From an uncultured Oscillospiraceae bacterium (lineage in GTDB: Bacteria; Bacillota_A; Clostridia; Oscillospirales; Acutalibacteraceae), in assembly GCA_910589395.1 (NCBI GenBank), contig CAJUTL010000002.1, positions 1-44,604 on the forward strand: a stretch of 44,604 nt of DNA, in the 5' to 3' direction. Every line of letters begins with the position of its first letter. Position 1 is the stretch's first letter. Below are positions 16,418 through 25,343 of the stretch, in pieces. The position numbers were made by a program, and so were the translations under genes. The notes beneath the pieces were generated by a model. That model was not told the origin of the DNA. It did not search any database and saw only the letters and a list, made by a program, of their open reading frames with translations.

Positions 16418-17804
16418 GGTGAGAAACAGGGAAAACGGCATTACTGAGGGCGTGATCTGGAAGCAGCTGCTGGGGTTCTTTTTCCCTATTTTGATCGGCA
16501 CCTTTTTTCAGCAGCTCTATAACACGGTAGATACCGTGATCGTGGGGCAGTATGTGGGCAAGCAGGCATTGGCCGCCGTTGGTACCACCGGAACGCTGAT
16601 CAATCTGCTGGTGGGCTTTTTTGTGGGCCTCGCTTCCGGCGCTACTGTGATCATTTCTCAGTTTTACGGCGCCGGGGACGCGAAAAATGTTTCCAAGGCG
16701 GTACATACCTCCATGGCCCTGGCTCTTGCGGGGGGCGTGCTCCTCACTGTGGCGGGTATTCTCACCTCCCGGCCCGCCCTGCTGCTGATGGGGGTGCCGG
16801 AGGAAATTTTGGACGGGGCGCTGACCTATATCAATGTGTATTATGCGGGAGTCATTGCCTGCCTCATTTACAATGTGGGCACCGGGATCCTTCGGGCCAT
16901 CGGAGATTCCAAAATGCCCCTTTACGTGCTGATGGTTTGCTGCCTGGTCAATATCGTGCTGGATCTGCTTTTTGTCGTGGCCTTTCATTGGGACGTGTTC
17001 GGCGTGGCGCTGGCGACCGTGCTTTCCCAGGTGGTAAGCGCCGTGCTTGTGATGCTTCGGCTGCTGCTGACCCGGGATTCCTATCGGGTGGAGCTTCGTC
17101 AGATCCGCTTTCACCGGGACGTTTTTAAGAATGTACTTCGGATCGGTCTGCCCTCCGGGGCTCAGTCTGTGCTGTATTCCATCTCGAACCTGCTGATCCA
17201 GGCCTCCATCAATTCCTTCGGCACGGACGCTATCGCCTCCTGGGCCGCCATCGGCAAGATCGACGGCTTTATCTGGATGGTAATGGGGGCCTTCGGCATT
17301 TCCATTACCACCTTCGCGGGCCAGAACTTCGGCGCGGGGAAATACGACCGGGTGAAAAAAGGTACCCGGGTCTGCCTTTTTATGGCGCTGAGCTCCACCA
17401 TTGCTCTTTCCGCTGTCGTATTTTTCTTTGGCGGCCGGCTGCTGCGCTTTTTCACGGCGGACGAGGCTGTGATCTCCATCGGGCAAAGCTTTTTCCACGT
17501 GCTGGCGCCCTCGTATTTTACCTATGTGTTTATCGAGATCCTTTCCGGCACTATTCGGGGCGCGGGAGAGGCCCTGCAGCCTATGCTGATCACCTGCTTC
17601 GGCGTGTGCGGCCTGCGCATTCTCTGGATCGCGGCGGCGGTACCCCTGCACCGCACCATGCAGATGGTGGCCATGAATTATCCCGTCACCTGGGTGGTGA
17701 CCGCCGCGGTATTTTTGATCTACTATTTCCGCATGAACTGGTTGAAGCGGAGCATTGCCAGGCAGAATCCGGAAGGGCCGCCCACGGCGGAAAGCGGGCA
17801 ATAA
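16410..17804 (+). CDS. MATE-family efflux transporter (second of a pair)
   Basis: A 464-residue MATE protein similar to its neighbour ('PILIGTFFQQLYNTVDTVIV', 'GTGILRAIGDSKMPLYVLM'). The start is TTG, nine bases after a strong GGAAGGAG inside the end of the first gene; the coding regions overlap by eight bases. About 12 membrane segments are seen. Both copies keep the motif FQQLYxxVDTxVVGQ but differ widely elsewhere, so they are an old duplication or two independent acquisitions. Tight overlap suggests joint production; a heterodimer is speculative since MATE proteins are known as monomers. Confidence 0.92.
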   Translation: MSKVRNRENGITEGVIWKQLLGFFFPILIGTFFQQLYNTVDTVIVGQYVGKQALAAVGTTGTLINLLVGFFVGLASGATVIISQFYGAGDAKNVSKAVHTSMALALAGGVLLTVAGILTSRPALLLMGVPEEILDGALTYINVYYAGVIACLIYNVGTGILRAIGDSKMPLYVLMVCCLVNIVLDLLFVVAFHWDVFGVALATVLSQVVSAVLVMLRLLLTRDSYRVELRQIRFHRDVFKNVLRIGLPSGAQSVLYSISNLLIQASINSFGTDAIASWAAIGKIDGFIWMVMGAFGISITTFAGQNFGAGKYDRVKKGTRVCLFMALSSTIALSAVVFFFGGRLLRFFTADEAVISIGQSFFHVLAPSYFTYVFIEILSGTIRGAGEALQPMLITCFGVCGLRILWIAAAVPLHRTMQMVAMNYPVTWVVTAAVFLIYYFRMNWLKRSIARQNPEGPPTAESGQ

Positions 17805-17855
17805 ACCAGGAAGGGCGGAGGCGGCAATTCGCCGTTTCTGAATCTTCAAAAAGGA

Positions 17856-17884
17856 TTGCTTTTTTTCCTGGTCTGCATTATGAT
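17856..17884 (+). promoter_or_regulatory. Candidate promoter of the fucose-isomerase-like gene
   Basis: TTGCTT (17856-17861), 17-bp spacer, TATGAT (17879-17884). The -10 is good and the -35 weak. It lies about 165 bp before the start codon, with a hairpin in between at 17979-18006. Confidence 0.4.
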
Positions 17885-17978
17885 AGAGATAATAGCCAGC
17901 GGCAGCGGGCTGCTTGAAAACAGAAAAATCCCCTGGCTTGTTCGGGTGCGGGCGGTTTCAGAACGAAAACCGCAGGAA

Positions 17979-18006
17979 ACCGTCTGCTTCCGGTGAAACA
18001 GACGGT
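17979..18006 (+). terminator. Hairpin in the leader of the fucose-isomerase-like gene
   Basis: ACCGTCTG and CAGACGGT form an 8-bp stem with a 12-nt loop, followed by GCTTTTGG. The T-run is short, so this may be a weak terminator for the MATE transcript or an attenuator of the gene at 18057. Confidence 0.45.
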
Positions 18007-18056
18007 GCTTTTGGCCTTTCAAGCGACCCTGAATAATAAAAACGGGAGGAACTGCT

Positions 18057-19541
18057 ATGAAGAACATTCCAGAAGTAAAAATAGGTGTGGTGGCTGTTTC
18101 GAGAGACTGCTTCCCGGAAAGCCTTTCCGTAAACCGCCGGAAGGCGCTGATGAAGGCCTTTTCGGAAAAATACGGAGCGGAGAGCGCCAGTGTGTACGAG
18201 TGCCCCATCTGCATTGTGGAAAGCGAGATCCACATGGTACAGGCGCTGGAGGACGTAAAAAAGGCCGGGTGCAACGCTTTGGTGGTGTACCTGGGCAATT
18301 TCGGCCCGGAAATTTCCGAGACTCTCCTGGCAAAGCACTTTGACGGCCCCGCCATGTTTATCGCCGCGGCGGAGGAAAGCGGAGATAACCTGATCGGCGG
18401 ACGGGGCGACGCTTACTGCGGCATGCTGAACGCCAGCTACAACCTGAAGCTTCGGGAGATCAAGGCCTATATTCCCGAAAACCCCGTGGGAGACGCGGAG
18501 GAGTGCGCGGATCGGATCCATGAGTTCCTGCCCATTGCCAGGGCTATTGTGGGTCTGCGGGGCCTGAAGATCATCAGCTTCGGCCCCCGGCCTCTGAACT
18601 TCCTGGCCTGCAACGCCCCTATCAAGCGGCTGTACGACCTGGGCGTGGAAATCGAGGAAAATTCTGAGCTGGATCTGTTTGAATCCTTCCACAAGCATGC
18701 GGGCGACCCCCGTATTCCGGAGGTCAAGGCCGATATGGAGCGGGAACTGGGCGAGGGCAACCAGAAGCCGGAGATCCTTGAAAAGCTGGCCCAGTATGAG
18801 ATCACCCTGCTGGACTGGATCGAGGCCCACAGAGGTTACCGGCAGTATGTGACCCTCACTACCAAGTGCTGGCCCGCCTTCCAGACCCAGTTCGGCTTTG
18901 TGCCCTGCTATGTGAATTCCCGCCTGACCGGCCGGGGAATTCCCGTTTCCTGCGAGGTGGATATTTACGGCACACTTTCCGAATTCATCGGCACCTGCGT
19001 CAGCGGTGATATTGTCACCCTGCTGGATATCAATAACACCGTGCCCAAGGATATGTATGAAGGCGAGATCCGGGGGAAATACCAGTATACCCTGTCCGAT
19101 ACCTTTATGGGCTTCCACTGCGGCAACACCTGCTCCAAGAAGCTCTGCAAGCCCACCATGAAGTATCAGATGATCATGGCCCGCACCCTGCCGGAGGAGG
19201 TCACCCAGGGAACTCTGGAGGGCGATATTACCCCCGGTGATATCACCTTCTTCCGGCTGCAAAGCACGGCGGACAGCATTCTTCGGGCCTATGTGGCACA
19301 GGGAGAGGTTCTGCCTGTCGCCACCCGTTCCTTCGGCGGCATCGGCGTGTTTGCCATTCCGGAGATGGGCCGGTTCTACCGCCATGTGCTTATTGAGAAG
19401 AATTATCCCCATCACGGGGCCGTGGCCTTCGGCCATCACGGCAAGGCCCTGTTCGAGGTCTTTAAGTACCTGGGGGTTGCCGACATTGGCTTCAACCAGC
19501 CCAAGGGTATGCTCTACCCCAGTGAGAATCCCTTCGCCTAA
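18057..19541 (+). CDS. L-fucose/L-arabinose isomerase-family protein
   Basis: Metal-dependent aldose-ketose isomerase superfamily, 494 residues, cytoplasmic. Likely metal-site region is 'SCEVDIYGTLSEFI' (about residues 300-313), with 'DTFMGFHCGNTC' (about 348-359) and 'HHGAVAFGHHGKAL' (about 452-465) giving His residues. N-terminal part 'KIGVVAVSRDCFPESLSVNRR' and 'ALVVYLGNFGPEISE' fit the FucI/AraA-like first domain. GGGAGG lies nearby upstream of the ATG. No kinase, aldolase or sugar transporter follows it, so its sugar is uncertain; this subgroup is commonly called fucose isomerase without experimental proof. It ends at a strong terminator. Confidence 0.85.
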   Translation: MKNIPEVKIGVVAVSRDCFPESLSVNRRKALMKAFSEKYGAESASVYECPICIVESEIHMVQALEDVKKAGCNALVVYLGNFGPEISETLLAKHFDGPAMFIAAAEESGDNLIGGRGDAYCGMLNASYNLKLREIKAYIPENPVGDAEECADRIHEFLPIARAIVGLRGLKIISFGPRPLNFLACNAPIKRLYDLGVEIEENSELDLFESFHKHAGDPRIPEVKADMERELGEGNQKPEILEKLAQYEITLLDWIEAHRGYRQYVTLTTKCWPAFQTQFGFVPCYVNSRLTGRGIPVSCEVDIYGTLSEFIGTCVSGDIVTLLDINNTVPKDMYEGEIRGKYQYTLSDTFMGFHCGNTCSKKLCKPTMKYQMIMARTLPEEVTQGTLEGDITPGDITFFRLQSTADSILRAYVAQGEVLPVATRSFGGIGVFAIPEMGRFYRHVLIEKNYPHHGAVAFGHHGKALFEVFKYLGVADIGFNQPKGMLYPSENPFA

Positions 19542-19558
19542 AGCATTTTTTGCAATTG

Positions 19559-19600
19559 AAAGAGCCGTGCGGCATGTTACTTGCCGCACGGCTCTTTTGT
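19559..19600 (+). terminator. Strong terminator, possibly bidirectional
   Basis: Sixteen perfect base pairs (AAAGAGCCGTGCGGCA with its complement), loop TGTTACT, then TTTT. It sits between two converging genes and the complementary strand has TTTC after the stem, so it could also stop minus-strand transcription from the glycerate kinase. Confidence 0.88.
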
Positions 19601-19669
19601 CTAATATCATGTCCTTTTAGAGCTTGTTATTCATGCCACGCCCTTTGGCGCGGTATTGATGTTTTTTGG

Positions 19670-20902
19670 CTAGCGGCGGAGCAGCAGGCAGGAAAGGTCG
19701 TTGACGTTGGTACCGGTGGGACCGGTGAAAAGAAGACCGTCAATGGCTTTCAAGGCGTGGTAGGCGTCGTTTTCCCGGAGGACCTCGTCAGGGCTTAGCC
19801 CCGCTTGCCGAAGCTTTTCGGCGCTTTCTCCGGTGCAGATGCCTCCGGCGGCATCGGTGGGGCCGTCTGTGCCGTCGGAGCCCAGGGAGAACACGGCACA
19901 ATTTTCGATGCCATCGATCCCCTTGGCGGCGGACAGGGCGATCTCCTGGTTTCTGCCGCCCAGGCCCTTTCCGGTCAGGTGGACCACCGTTTCTCCGCCG
20001 GCGATATAGGCCAGCGATTTTCCATCGCCTTTGTGGGTTTGGGCGATGGCGGCCAGGAAGCTGCCGGCCTCTCTAGCCTCGCAGCAGAGGTCGGCGGTGA
20101 GAATGACCGGCTCATAGCCAAGCTCCACGGCGGCCTTGGAGGCGGCCGCACACAGTTGGCGGACAGACCCGGTGATCTGGGAGCGGACGTTATGGAGCTC
20201 CTTGGGTGTTTCGGTTTCCAGCAGGGCAAGAGCCTCCGGAGAAAGCTTTAGACCGTACTTTTCCACAATGGCCCGGGCCTGGGCGCTTGTGGCGCTGTCG
20301 GGATAGGCGGGGCCGGAGGCGATCATATCCATGGGGTCCCCTAAAATATCGGAAAGCACCACGGAAAAAACCTGTGCCGGGGCGCAGAGCTGGGCGAATT
20401 TTCCGCCCTTTACGGCGGACAGCCGCTTTCGCAGGGTGTTCATTTCCACGATATCCGCCCCGCAGGCCAGAAGCTGGCGGGTGATATCGTCCATTTCCAC
20501 CGTGTCGATCAGGGGCTTTTCAAAAAGGGCCGAGCCGCCGCCGGAGATCAGGAACAGCACCAGGTCGTCCGCCCCCAGGGGCGTGATCAGGTCAATGGCG
20601 GCCTGGGTGGCGGTGTAGGAATCCTCATCGGGCACGGGGTGGCCCGCTTCCCGAATCTCCAGGGGGCCGATGGGCCCCTGGGAATGGTCGTGCTTTGTAA
20701 TAACAATGCCGCCGTCAACGCGCTCCCCTAAAACATGCCAGGCGGCCGAGGCCATTTGCCAAGCGGCCTTGCCGATGGCCACCAGGATCAGCCTTCCCCT
20801 GTACAGGGGAAGCTCTGTCAGCGCCTTTTTTACGGCGGTATCGGGCAGGGCCGCGTCTAAGGCGGCCTTCATGATGATTTGAGCGTCTTCTGTCACACGC
20901 AT
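19670..20902 (-). CDS. Glycerate 2-kinase, MOFRL-type
   Basis: Phosphorylates D-glycerate to 2-phosphoglycerate, feeding glycolysis. The 410-residue protein matches the type with an N-terminal DUF4147 domain ('ILVAIGKAAWQMASAA' about residues 38-53, 'LFLISGGGSALFEKP' about 112-126) and a C-terminal MOFRL domain ('IAGGETVVHLTGKGLGGRNQEIAL', read in parts, and 'SLGSDGTDGPTDAAGG' about 345-360). I chose the ATG at 20902, nine bases after GGAGG. It follows the GntP permease gene by 72 bp across a GC hairpin, so permease and kinase form a transport-and-activation pair for glycerate (inference from context). Confidence 0.92.
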   Translation of the reverse strand: MRVTEDAQIIMKAALDAALPDTAVKKALTELPLYRGRLILVAIGKAAWQMASAAWHVLGERVDGGIVITKHDHSQGPIGPLEIREAGHPVPDEDSYTATQAAIDLITPLGADDLVLFLISGGGSALFEKPLIDTVEMDDITRQLLACGADIVEMNTLRKRLSAVKGGKFAQLCAPAQVFSVVLSDILGDPMDMIASGPAYPDSATSAQARAIVEKYGLKLSPEALALLETETPKELHNVRSQITGSVRQLCAAASKAAVELGYEPVILTADLCCEAREAGSFLAAIAQTHKGDGKSLAYIAGGETVVHLTGKGLGGRNQEIALSAAKGIDGIENCAVFSLGSDGTDGPTDAAGGICTGESAEKLRQAGLSPDEVLRENDAYHALKAIDGLLFTGPTGTNVNDLSCLLLRR

Positions 20903-20929
20903 GGTTTGTTTCCTCCGCTTCCAGTAAAA

Positions 20930-20953
20930 TGGCCGCCGCTGCCGCGGCGGCCA
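20930..20953 (-). promoter_or_regulatory. GC-rich hairpin between the permease and the kinase
   Basis: TGGCCGCCGC and GCGGCGGCCA make a 10-bp perfect stem with a 4-nt loop. No T-run follows on the minus strand, so a processing site or a stabiliser that sets different levels of the two products is more likely than a terminator. Confidence 0.5.
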
Positions 20954-20974
20954 CAGGGTCACTAACGAATAAAA

Positions 20975-22330
20975 TCAGTGCACAATAAGGCTGACGACAA
21001 ATACGGCGAGCATGGACGTAACGCCGATGACCAGAGTGGACATGGTCTGGGTCTTGTAGCCGTCCTCTACCGTCATATCACCGAAATTGGTAACGACCCA
21101 GAAGTAGGAGTCGTTGGCATGGGAAACCGTCATGGCGCCCGCGCCAATGGCAATGACCGTCAAAGCGGCGCGCACCGGGCTATCCAGCCCCAGCTGGGGC
21201 AGCAGGGGGGCGATGATGCCGGCCGTGGTGGTGATGGCCACCGTGGAGGAGCCCTGTGCAGACTTCAAAATGGCCGCCAGCAGGAACGGGAAGAAGATCC
21301 CCAGTGCGGAAAGCACGGTGGAATGGTCGGTAATGTACTGCACCATGGAGCCGGCGCTGATGACCTTGCCCAGCACGCCTCCGGCGGCGGTTACGAACAG
21401 AATGGGGCCAACGGTCTTCAGGGTCTCGTTGGTGATCTCATAGAATTCGGCGGTCTTGCCGGAAGAGAGCAGTACAAAAACGCTGAAGATCACGCCCACT
21501 GCCAGAGCGATCACGGGAGTGCCCAGGAAGGCAAGGGCCGGAACGCTGATGCCCGCCATGGAGAAGGCGGAGCCCAGGCCCATGAGAATGATGGGAACCA
21601 GAATGGGAGAGAAGCTCAGGAAAGCGCCGGGAAGCTTACCGTAGGAAGCCACCAGCTCTTCGTAGGTCTGTACCACCTCTTCGCTGTTTTCTTCCCGCTC
21701 GGACTTATCCTTCACGCGGCTGCCAATGAACTTGGCATAGAAATAACCGGCGACCAAGGCGGGAATAGAGATCAGCGCGCCCAGGCCCATTACGGTGAGC
21801 AAATGGTCGCCAACGCCCAGAGTTCCGGCGGCGGCAATGGGGCCCGGCGTGGGCGGAATGAAGCAGTGGGAAATGTAAAGGCCCACGGAAAGGGCCACCG
21901 TCATGGCCACGGAAGAAGTCTTGGTGCGCCGAACCATAGCGCGGCGAATGGGATCGAGAATGACAAAGCCGGAATCACAGAACACAGGAATGGAAATGAT
22001 CCAGCCCATCAGCAAAATCGCCAGCTCCGGGTGCTTTTTGCCCACGAGCTTGACAACGCAGTCGCTCATTTTCAGAGCCGCGCCGGTCTTTTCCAGAACC
22101 AGGCCGATCAGCGCTCCCAAAATAATGACGATGCCGATGCTGGAGAAGGTACTGGAGAAGCCTGCGCCGATGGTGCCGGGCACATCGCCCAGCTCCAGGG
22201 AGAGCAGCGCCAGGATCAGGGACACCCCCATGATCGAAAGGAACGGATGGATCTTGAACTTACTGATTGCCACGATCATTACCACAATAGCCAGCACAAA
22301 GGCAATGATTAGAGGAATACCGGACAGCAT
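20975..22330 (-). CDS. GntP-family permease (probable glycerate/gluconate importer)
   Basis: Inner-membrane proton symporter family, 451 residues with about 12-14 hydrophobic segments. Family signs are 'GAALKMSDCVVKLVGKKH', 'PVFCDSGFVILDPIRRA' (about residues 110-126), 'HCFIPPTPGPIAAAG' (about 150-164), 'AQGSSTVAITTTAG' and 'SHANDSYFWVVTNF' near the C-terminus. AAGGAGGT precedes the ATG at a good distance, while the longer frame lacks one. Substrate is inferred from the downstream glycerate kinase; gluconate remains possible. The 158 bp upstream are very AT-rich and should hold its promoter (TATACT near 22411), but no clear -35 is visible. Confidence 0.92.
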   Translation of the reverse strand: MLSGIPLIIAFVLAIVVMIVAISKFKIHPFLSIMGVSLILALLSLELGDVPGTIGAGFSSTFSSIGIVIILGALIGLVLEKTGAALKMSDCVVKLVGKKHPELAILLMGWIISIPVFCDSGFVILDPIRRAMVRRTKTSSVAMTVALSVGLYISHCFIPPTPGPIAAAGTLGVGDHLLTVMGLGALISIPALVAGYFYAKFIGSRVKDKSEREENSEEVVQTYEELVASYGKLPGAFLSFSPILVPIILMGLGSAFSMAGISVPALAFLGTPVIALAVGVIFSVFVLLSSGKTAEFYEITNETLKTVGPILFVTAAGGVLGKVISAGSMVQYITDHSTVLSALGIFFPFLLAAILKSAQGSSTVAITTTAGIIAPLLPQLGLDSPVRAALTVIAIGAGAMTVSHANDSYFWVVTNFGDMTVEDGYKTQTMSTLVIGVTSMLAVFVVSLIVH

Positions 22331-22488
22331 ATTTCTACCTCCTTCAATTTCCGGAGCCTGCCGGTACCGCATAAAATTTTTCCGGTAGGTTCCTGTATGG
22401 TAAATAGTATATAATAAATTAGTGAAAAATTAAATAACTTTATGCAATATTTGGGATGGCTTTGTTCCTTTTTGCGTTGCGGAGGCTA

Positions 22489-23373
22489 TTATGGCAGGGA
22501 AAGGGCGGCAAGCTTCCGGTTGATGGCGTTTAATACTTTCTTTTTGTTCCGCGTCCAGTCCGGCGCCAGCAGCAGCCGGGCGGGACCGTCGCCGGTGAGG
22601 CGGTGAAGCACGGTCTGTTCCGGCAAAAGCCTTACGCTTTCGGCAATGAGGTCTGTGTATTCCTCCATGCTCAGCAGCGGGAAAGGGGCTTTTTCATAGC
22701 GTCGCCCCAGTTCGGTGTGCTTCAGCACATGAAGCATTTGCAGCTTCACCCCGTCCGGCGGCGGGGTCAGCCGGGCAAGATAGCGTACCGTTTCCAGCAT
22801 ATCCTCACGGGATTCCCCCGGCAGGCCGAAAATTACGTGGATAACGGCTGTGAGCCCCGCTTCCTTTACCCGGCGGTAGCCCTCCTCAAATACCCGAAGA
22901 TCATATCCCCGGTTCAGGGCCCGGGCGGTTTCATCGTGGGCGGTCTGCAAGCCCAGCTCGATCCAAACAGGTTTGTGGGAATGGAGCTCCCGCAGCATTT
23001 TCATAACCTCTTCCCCCAGGCAGTCCGGCCGGGTGCCCAGGGAGAGAACAGCGATATCGTCCCGAAGAATGGTTTCCCGGTACAGGGCCTTCAGGCGGTG
23101 GATATCGCCGTAGGTGTTGGTGAAGGACTGAAAATAGGCGATAAAGAGCCGGGCGTTTGTCTTTTTTTGAATCAGGCGCTTTGCCGCTTGGATTTGTTCC
23201 TCAATGGGCAGAAACGGCGGGGCAAATTCCCCGGAGCCGCCCTCGGAGCAGAAGGCGCAGCCGCCCACGCTCACAGCGCCGTCCCGGTTGGGGCAGGTGC
23301 AGCCGGAATTCAGGGAAAGCTTATACACCTTTTCCCCGTACTCTTCCTGTAAAACTTTAGACAGCCTGCGCAT
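22489..23373 (-). CDS. Radical SAM protein, TIGR01212/YtqA-YhcC type
   Basis: A 294-residue 4Fe-4S radical SAM enzyme. The cluster motif is 'LNSGCTCPNRDGAVSVGGC' followed by AFC (cysteines about residues 21-38), the spacing typical for this family and longer than the classic CxxxCxxC. Later landmarks are 'LSLGTRPDCLGEEV', 'ELGLQTAHDETARALNRG' and 'VHVIFGLPGESREDML' in part. The reaction is unknown for the family. The chosen ATG (23373) has an AGAAGGA site; the longer open frame is the recQ region read out of frame. It starts 18 bp after recQ, so they are cotranscribed. Confidence 0.9.
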   Translation of the reverse strand: MRRLSKVLQEEYGEKVYKLSLNSGCTCPNRDGAVSVGGCAFCSEGGSGEFAPPFLPIEEQIQAAKRLIQKKTNARLFIAYFQSFTNTYGDIHRLKALYRETILRDDIAVLSLGTRPDCLGEEVMKMLRELHSHKPVWIELGLQTAHDETARALNRGYDLRVFEEGYRRVKEAGLTAVIHVIFGLPGESREDMLETVRYLARLTPPPDGVKLQMLHVLKHTELGRRYEKAPFPLLSMEEYTDLIAESVRLLPEQTVLHRLTGDGPARLLLAPDWTRNKKKVLNAINRKLAALSLP

Positions 23374-23390
23374 GGTTCCTTCTCCGTTTC

Positions 23391-25232
23391 TCAGCCCGCG
23401 TTTTCCGGATCGGCAAATTCCTTGATGGCGGCAAGGAACTGCTTTCCATACCGGTCGGCCTTGTGCACGCCCACGCCGGAAACCGCCAGCAGCTCTTCCC
23501 GGGTGGCGGGCCTGCGCCGGGCCATGTCCGCCAAGGCGGCGTTTGTGAATACCACATAGGCGGGAACGCCCTCCCGCTCCGCGATTTTTGTGCGAAGCCT
23601 CCGCAGGGCCTCGTACAGGGGGTCTCCCGAAAGGTCTGCTTTGGCCCTTGCCTTTTTCACGGAGGAAGTCGTGGGGGCGGGGCGGTCCACCCGGACGCGC
23701 ATGGTTACGGTCTCGCCCCGGAGCAGTCCCAGGGCGGTCTCTTGGGGCTTTAAGGTGTTGTATTGGGGGTCTACCAGCAGATATCCTGTTTGGATCAGAT
23801 GGTTCAAAAGCTCCCGAAGCTCTGTTCTGGTTCCCGCCATGGAGCCGTGGCAGGGCAGTTTGTGCAGCCCCAGCTCCAGCACCCGCTTTTCCCTGCTGCC
23901 GCACAGGGTGCGGACAATGAGGGTGGTCCCCACATAATAGCCCAGTTTTTCCCTGATCGCCAGGATACCTTGCACGAGCTTTCGCGCCTCCTCCGAAATG
24001 TCCCGTTCCCGGTAGTCGGTAAGGCAGTTGCCGCAGTTGCCGCAGGTATCTGGGCCCTTTTGGCCGAAATAGCGCAAAATTTTATGGCGGAGGCAGGTTT
24101 TTGCCGTGCAGTAGCGCACCATTTGCTCCAGTCTGTGATAATCCTTCTGCCGTACCTCCTCCTGCTGCGCCGGGGTAAGCTCTTCGTTTCCGCTGTTCTG
24201 GATCAGATACCGGGCCGTGGCGACGTCTCCGGCGGAGTACAGCAGAATGCAGTCCGCGGGGTTGCCGTCCCGCCCGGCCCGTCCCGCCTCCTGATAATAG
24301 GCTTCCATGCTCTTCGGCATATTGTAGTGAAGGACAAAGCTCACATTGGATTTGTCGATGCCCATGCCAAAGGCGTTGGTGGCCACCATGACAGTCTTCC
24401 GGTCGAACTGAAAATCCTCCTGGTTTTCTTTCCGCTCCTCGTCAGGAAGCCCGGCATGGTATTTTGCGGCGGGAACGCCCTTGGCGCAGAGCAGCTCGTA
24501 CACCGCCTCCACCGTTTTTCGAGTGGAGCAGTAAACAATGCCGCTTTGATCCGTTCTCCGGGAAAGCAGACTCAGCAGCGCCTCCGGCTTTTTGCGGGGC
24601 GTCTGTACATCGAAGAAGAGGTTTGGCCGGTCAAAGCCGGTCAGCTCCGTAAGGGGCGATCTCAGCTCCAGCAGGCGAATGATATCCTCCCGCACGGGGG
24701 CGGTGGCGGTGGCGGTAAGGGCGGCCACTGGGGGCCGGTGAGGCAGGGCGCTGAGAAATTCCGCGATCTTTAAGTAGCTGGGGCGAAAATCTTGCCCCCA
24801 TTGGGAAATACAGTGGGCTTCGTCCACCGCGAAAAGGGAAAGGGGCAACCCTTTGGCGGTTTCCAAAAAGTCCGCCGTCATCAGGCGCTCCGGCGCCACA
24901 TAGACAATTTTATATTGCCGCTGCCGAACGTTTGCCGTGGCGTGCCGCAGTTGGCCAGGGGTCAGCGAACTGTTCAGATAGGCGGCGCTGACTCCCGCGT
25001 TTTTCAGGGCGGCCACCTGATCCTTCATCAGGGAGATCAGGGGAGAAACCACAAAGGTGACCCCCGGCAGGAGCAGGGCGGGGATCTGGTAGCACAGGGA
25101 TTTCCCGCCGCCGGTGGGCATGATCCCCAAAATATCCCGCCCGCCGAGAAGCCCGTCGATCAGCTTTTCCTGGCCGGGCCGAAACTCCGTATAGCCGAAA
25201 TAGGTCTCCAGAGCCCCGTACTTGTCCATCAT
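23391..25232 (-). CDS. recQ: ATP-dependent DNA helicase RecQ
   Basis: 3'-5' DNA helicase acting in recombination and replication-fork repair. The 613-residue protein shows Walker A 'MPTGGGKSLCYQIPA' (about residues 37-51), the DEAH box 'AVDEAHCISQWGQDFRPSY' (about 132-150), helicase C motifs 'GFDRPNLFFDV' and 'ATNAFGMGIDKSNVSFV', 'YYQEAGRAGRDG', the zinc-binding cysteines ('CLRHKILRYFG', 'CGNCGNC'), an RQC winged helix and a C-terminal HRDC ('LRTKIAEREGVPAYVVF' in part). Two consecutive ATG codons (25230 and 25227 regions) compete as start; the ribosome binding site is weak (AAAGCGG). Complete, with all three accessory domains. Confidence 0.95.
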   Translation of the reverse strand: MMDKYGALETYFGYTEFRPGQEKLIDGLLGGRDILGIMPTGGGKSLCYQIPALLLPGVTFVVSPLISLMKDQVAALKNAGVSAAYLNSSLTPGQLRHATANVRQRQYKIVYVAPERLMTADFLETAKGLPLSLFAVDEAHCISQWGQDFRPSYLKIAEFLSALPHRPPVAALTATATAPVREDIIRLLELRSPLTELTGFDRPNLFFDVQTPRKKPEALLSLLSRRTDQSGIVYCSTRKTVEAVYELLCAKGVPAAKYHAGLPDEERKENQEDFQFDRKTVMVATNAFGMGIDKSNVSFVLHYNMPKSMEAYYQEAGRAGRDGNPADCILLYSAGDVATARYLIQNSGNEELTPAQQEEVRQKDYHRLEQMVRYCTAKTCLRHKILRYFGQKGPDTCGNCGNCLTDYRERDISEEARKLVQGILAIREKLGYYVGTTLIVRTLCGSREKRVLELGLHKLPCHGSMAGTRTELRELLNHLIQTGYLLVDPQYNTLKPQETALGLLRGETVTMRVRVDRPAPTTSSVKKARAKADLSGDPLYEALRRLRTKIAEREGVPAYVVFTNAALADMARRRPATREELLAVSGVGVHKADRYGKQFLAAIKEFADPENAG

Positions 25233-25274
25233 AAAGCACCGCTTTCTTTTTCTATCATTTCTGCACATAAGACA

Positions 25275-25327
25275 GGGAACCTCTAAACTCTGCCATTTTT
25301 GCACGATTTGAGTGTTTAGAGGTTCCC
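25275..25327. terminator. Large stem-loop between alr and recQ
   Basis: Two perfect 14-bp arms (GGGAACCTCTAAAC and its complement) enclose 25 nt. On the plus strand it is followed by TTTTGAA, on the minus strand (the direction of alr and recQ) by TGTCTTATG. So the T-run is on the wrong side for alr; it could be a weak alr terminator, a processing site, or a small palindromic insert. Confidence 0.5.
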
Positions 25328-25343
25328 TTTTGAATACTGGTCT

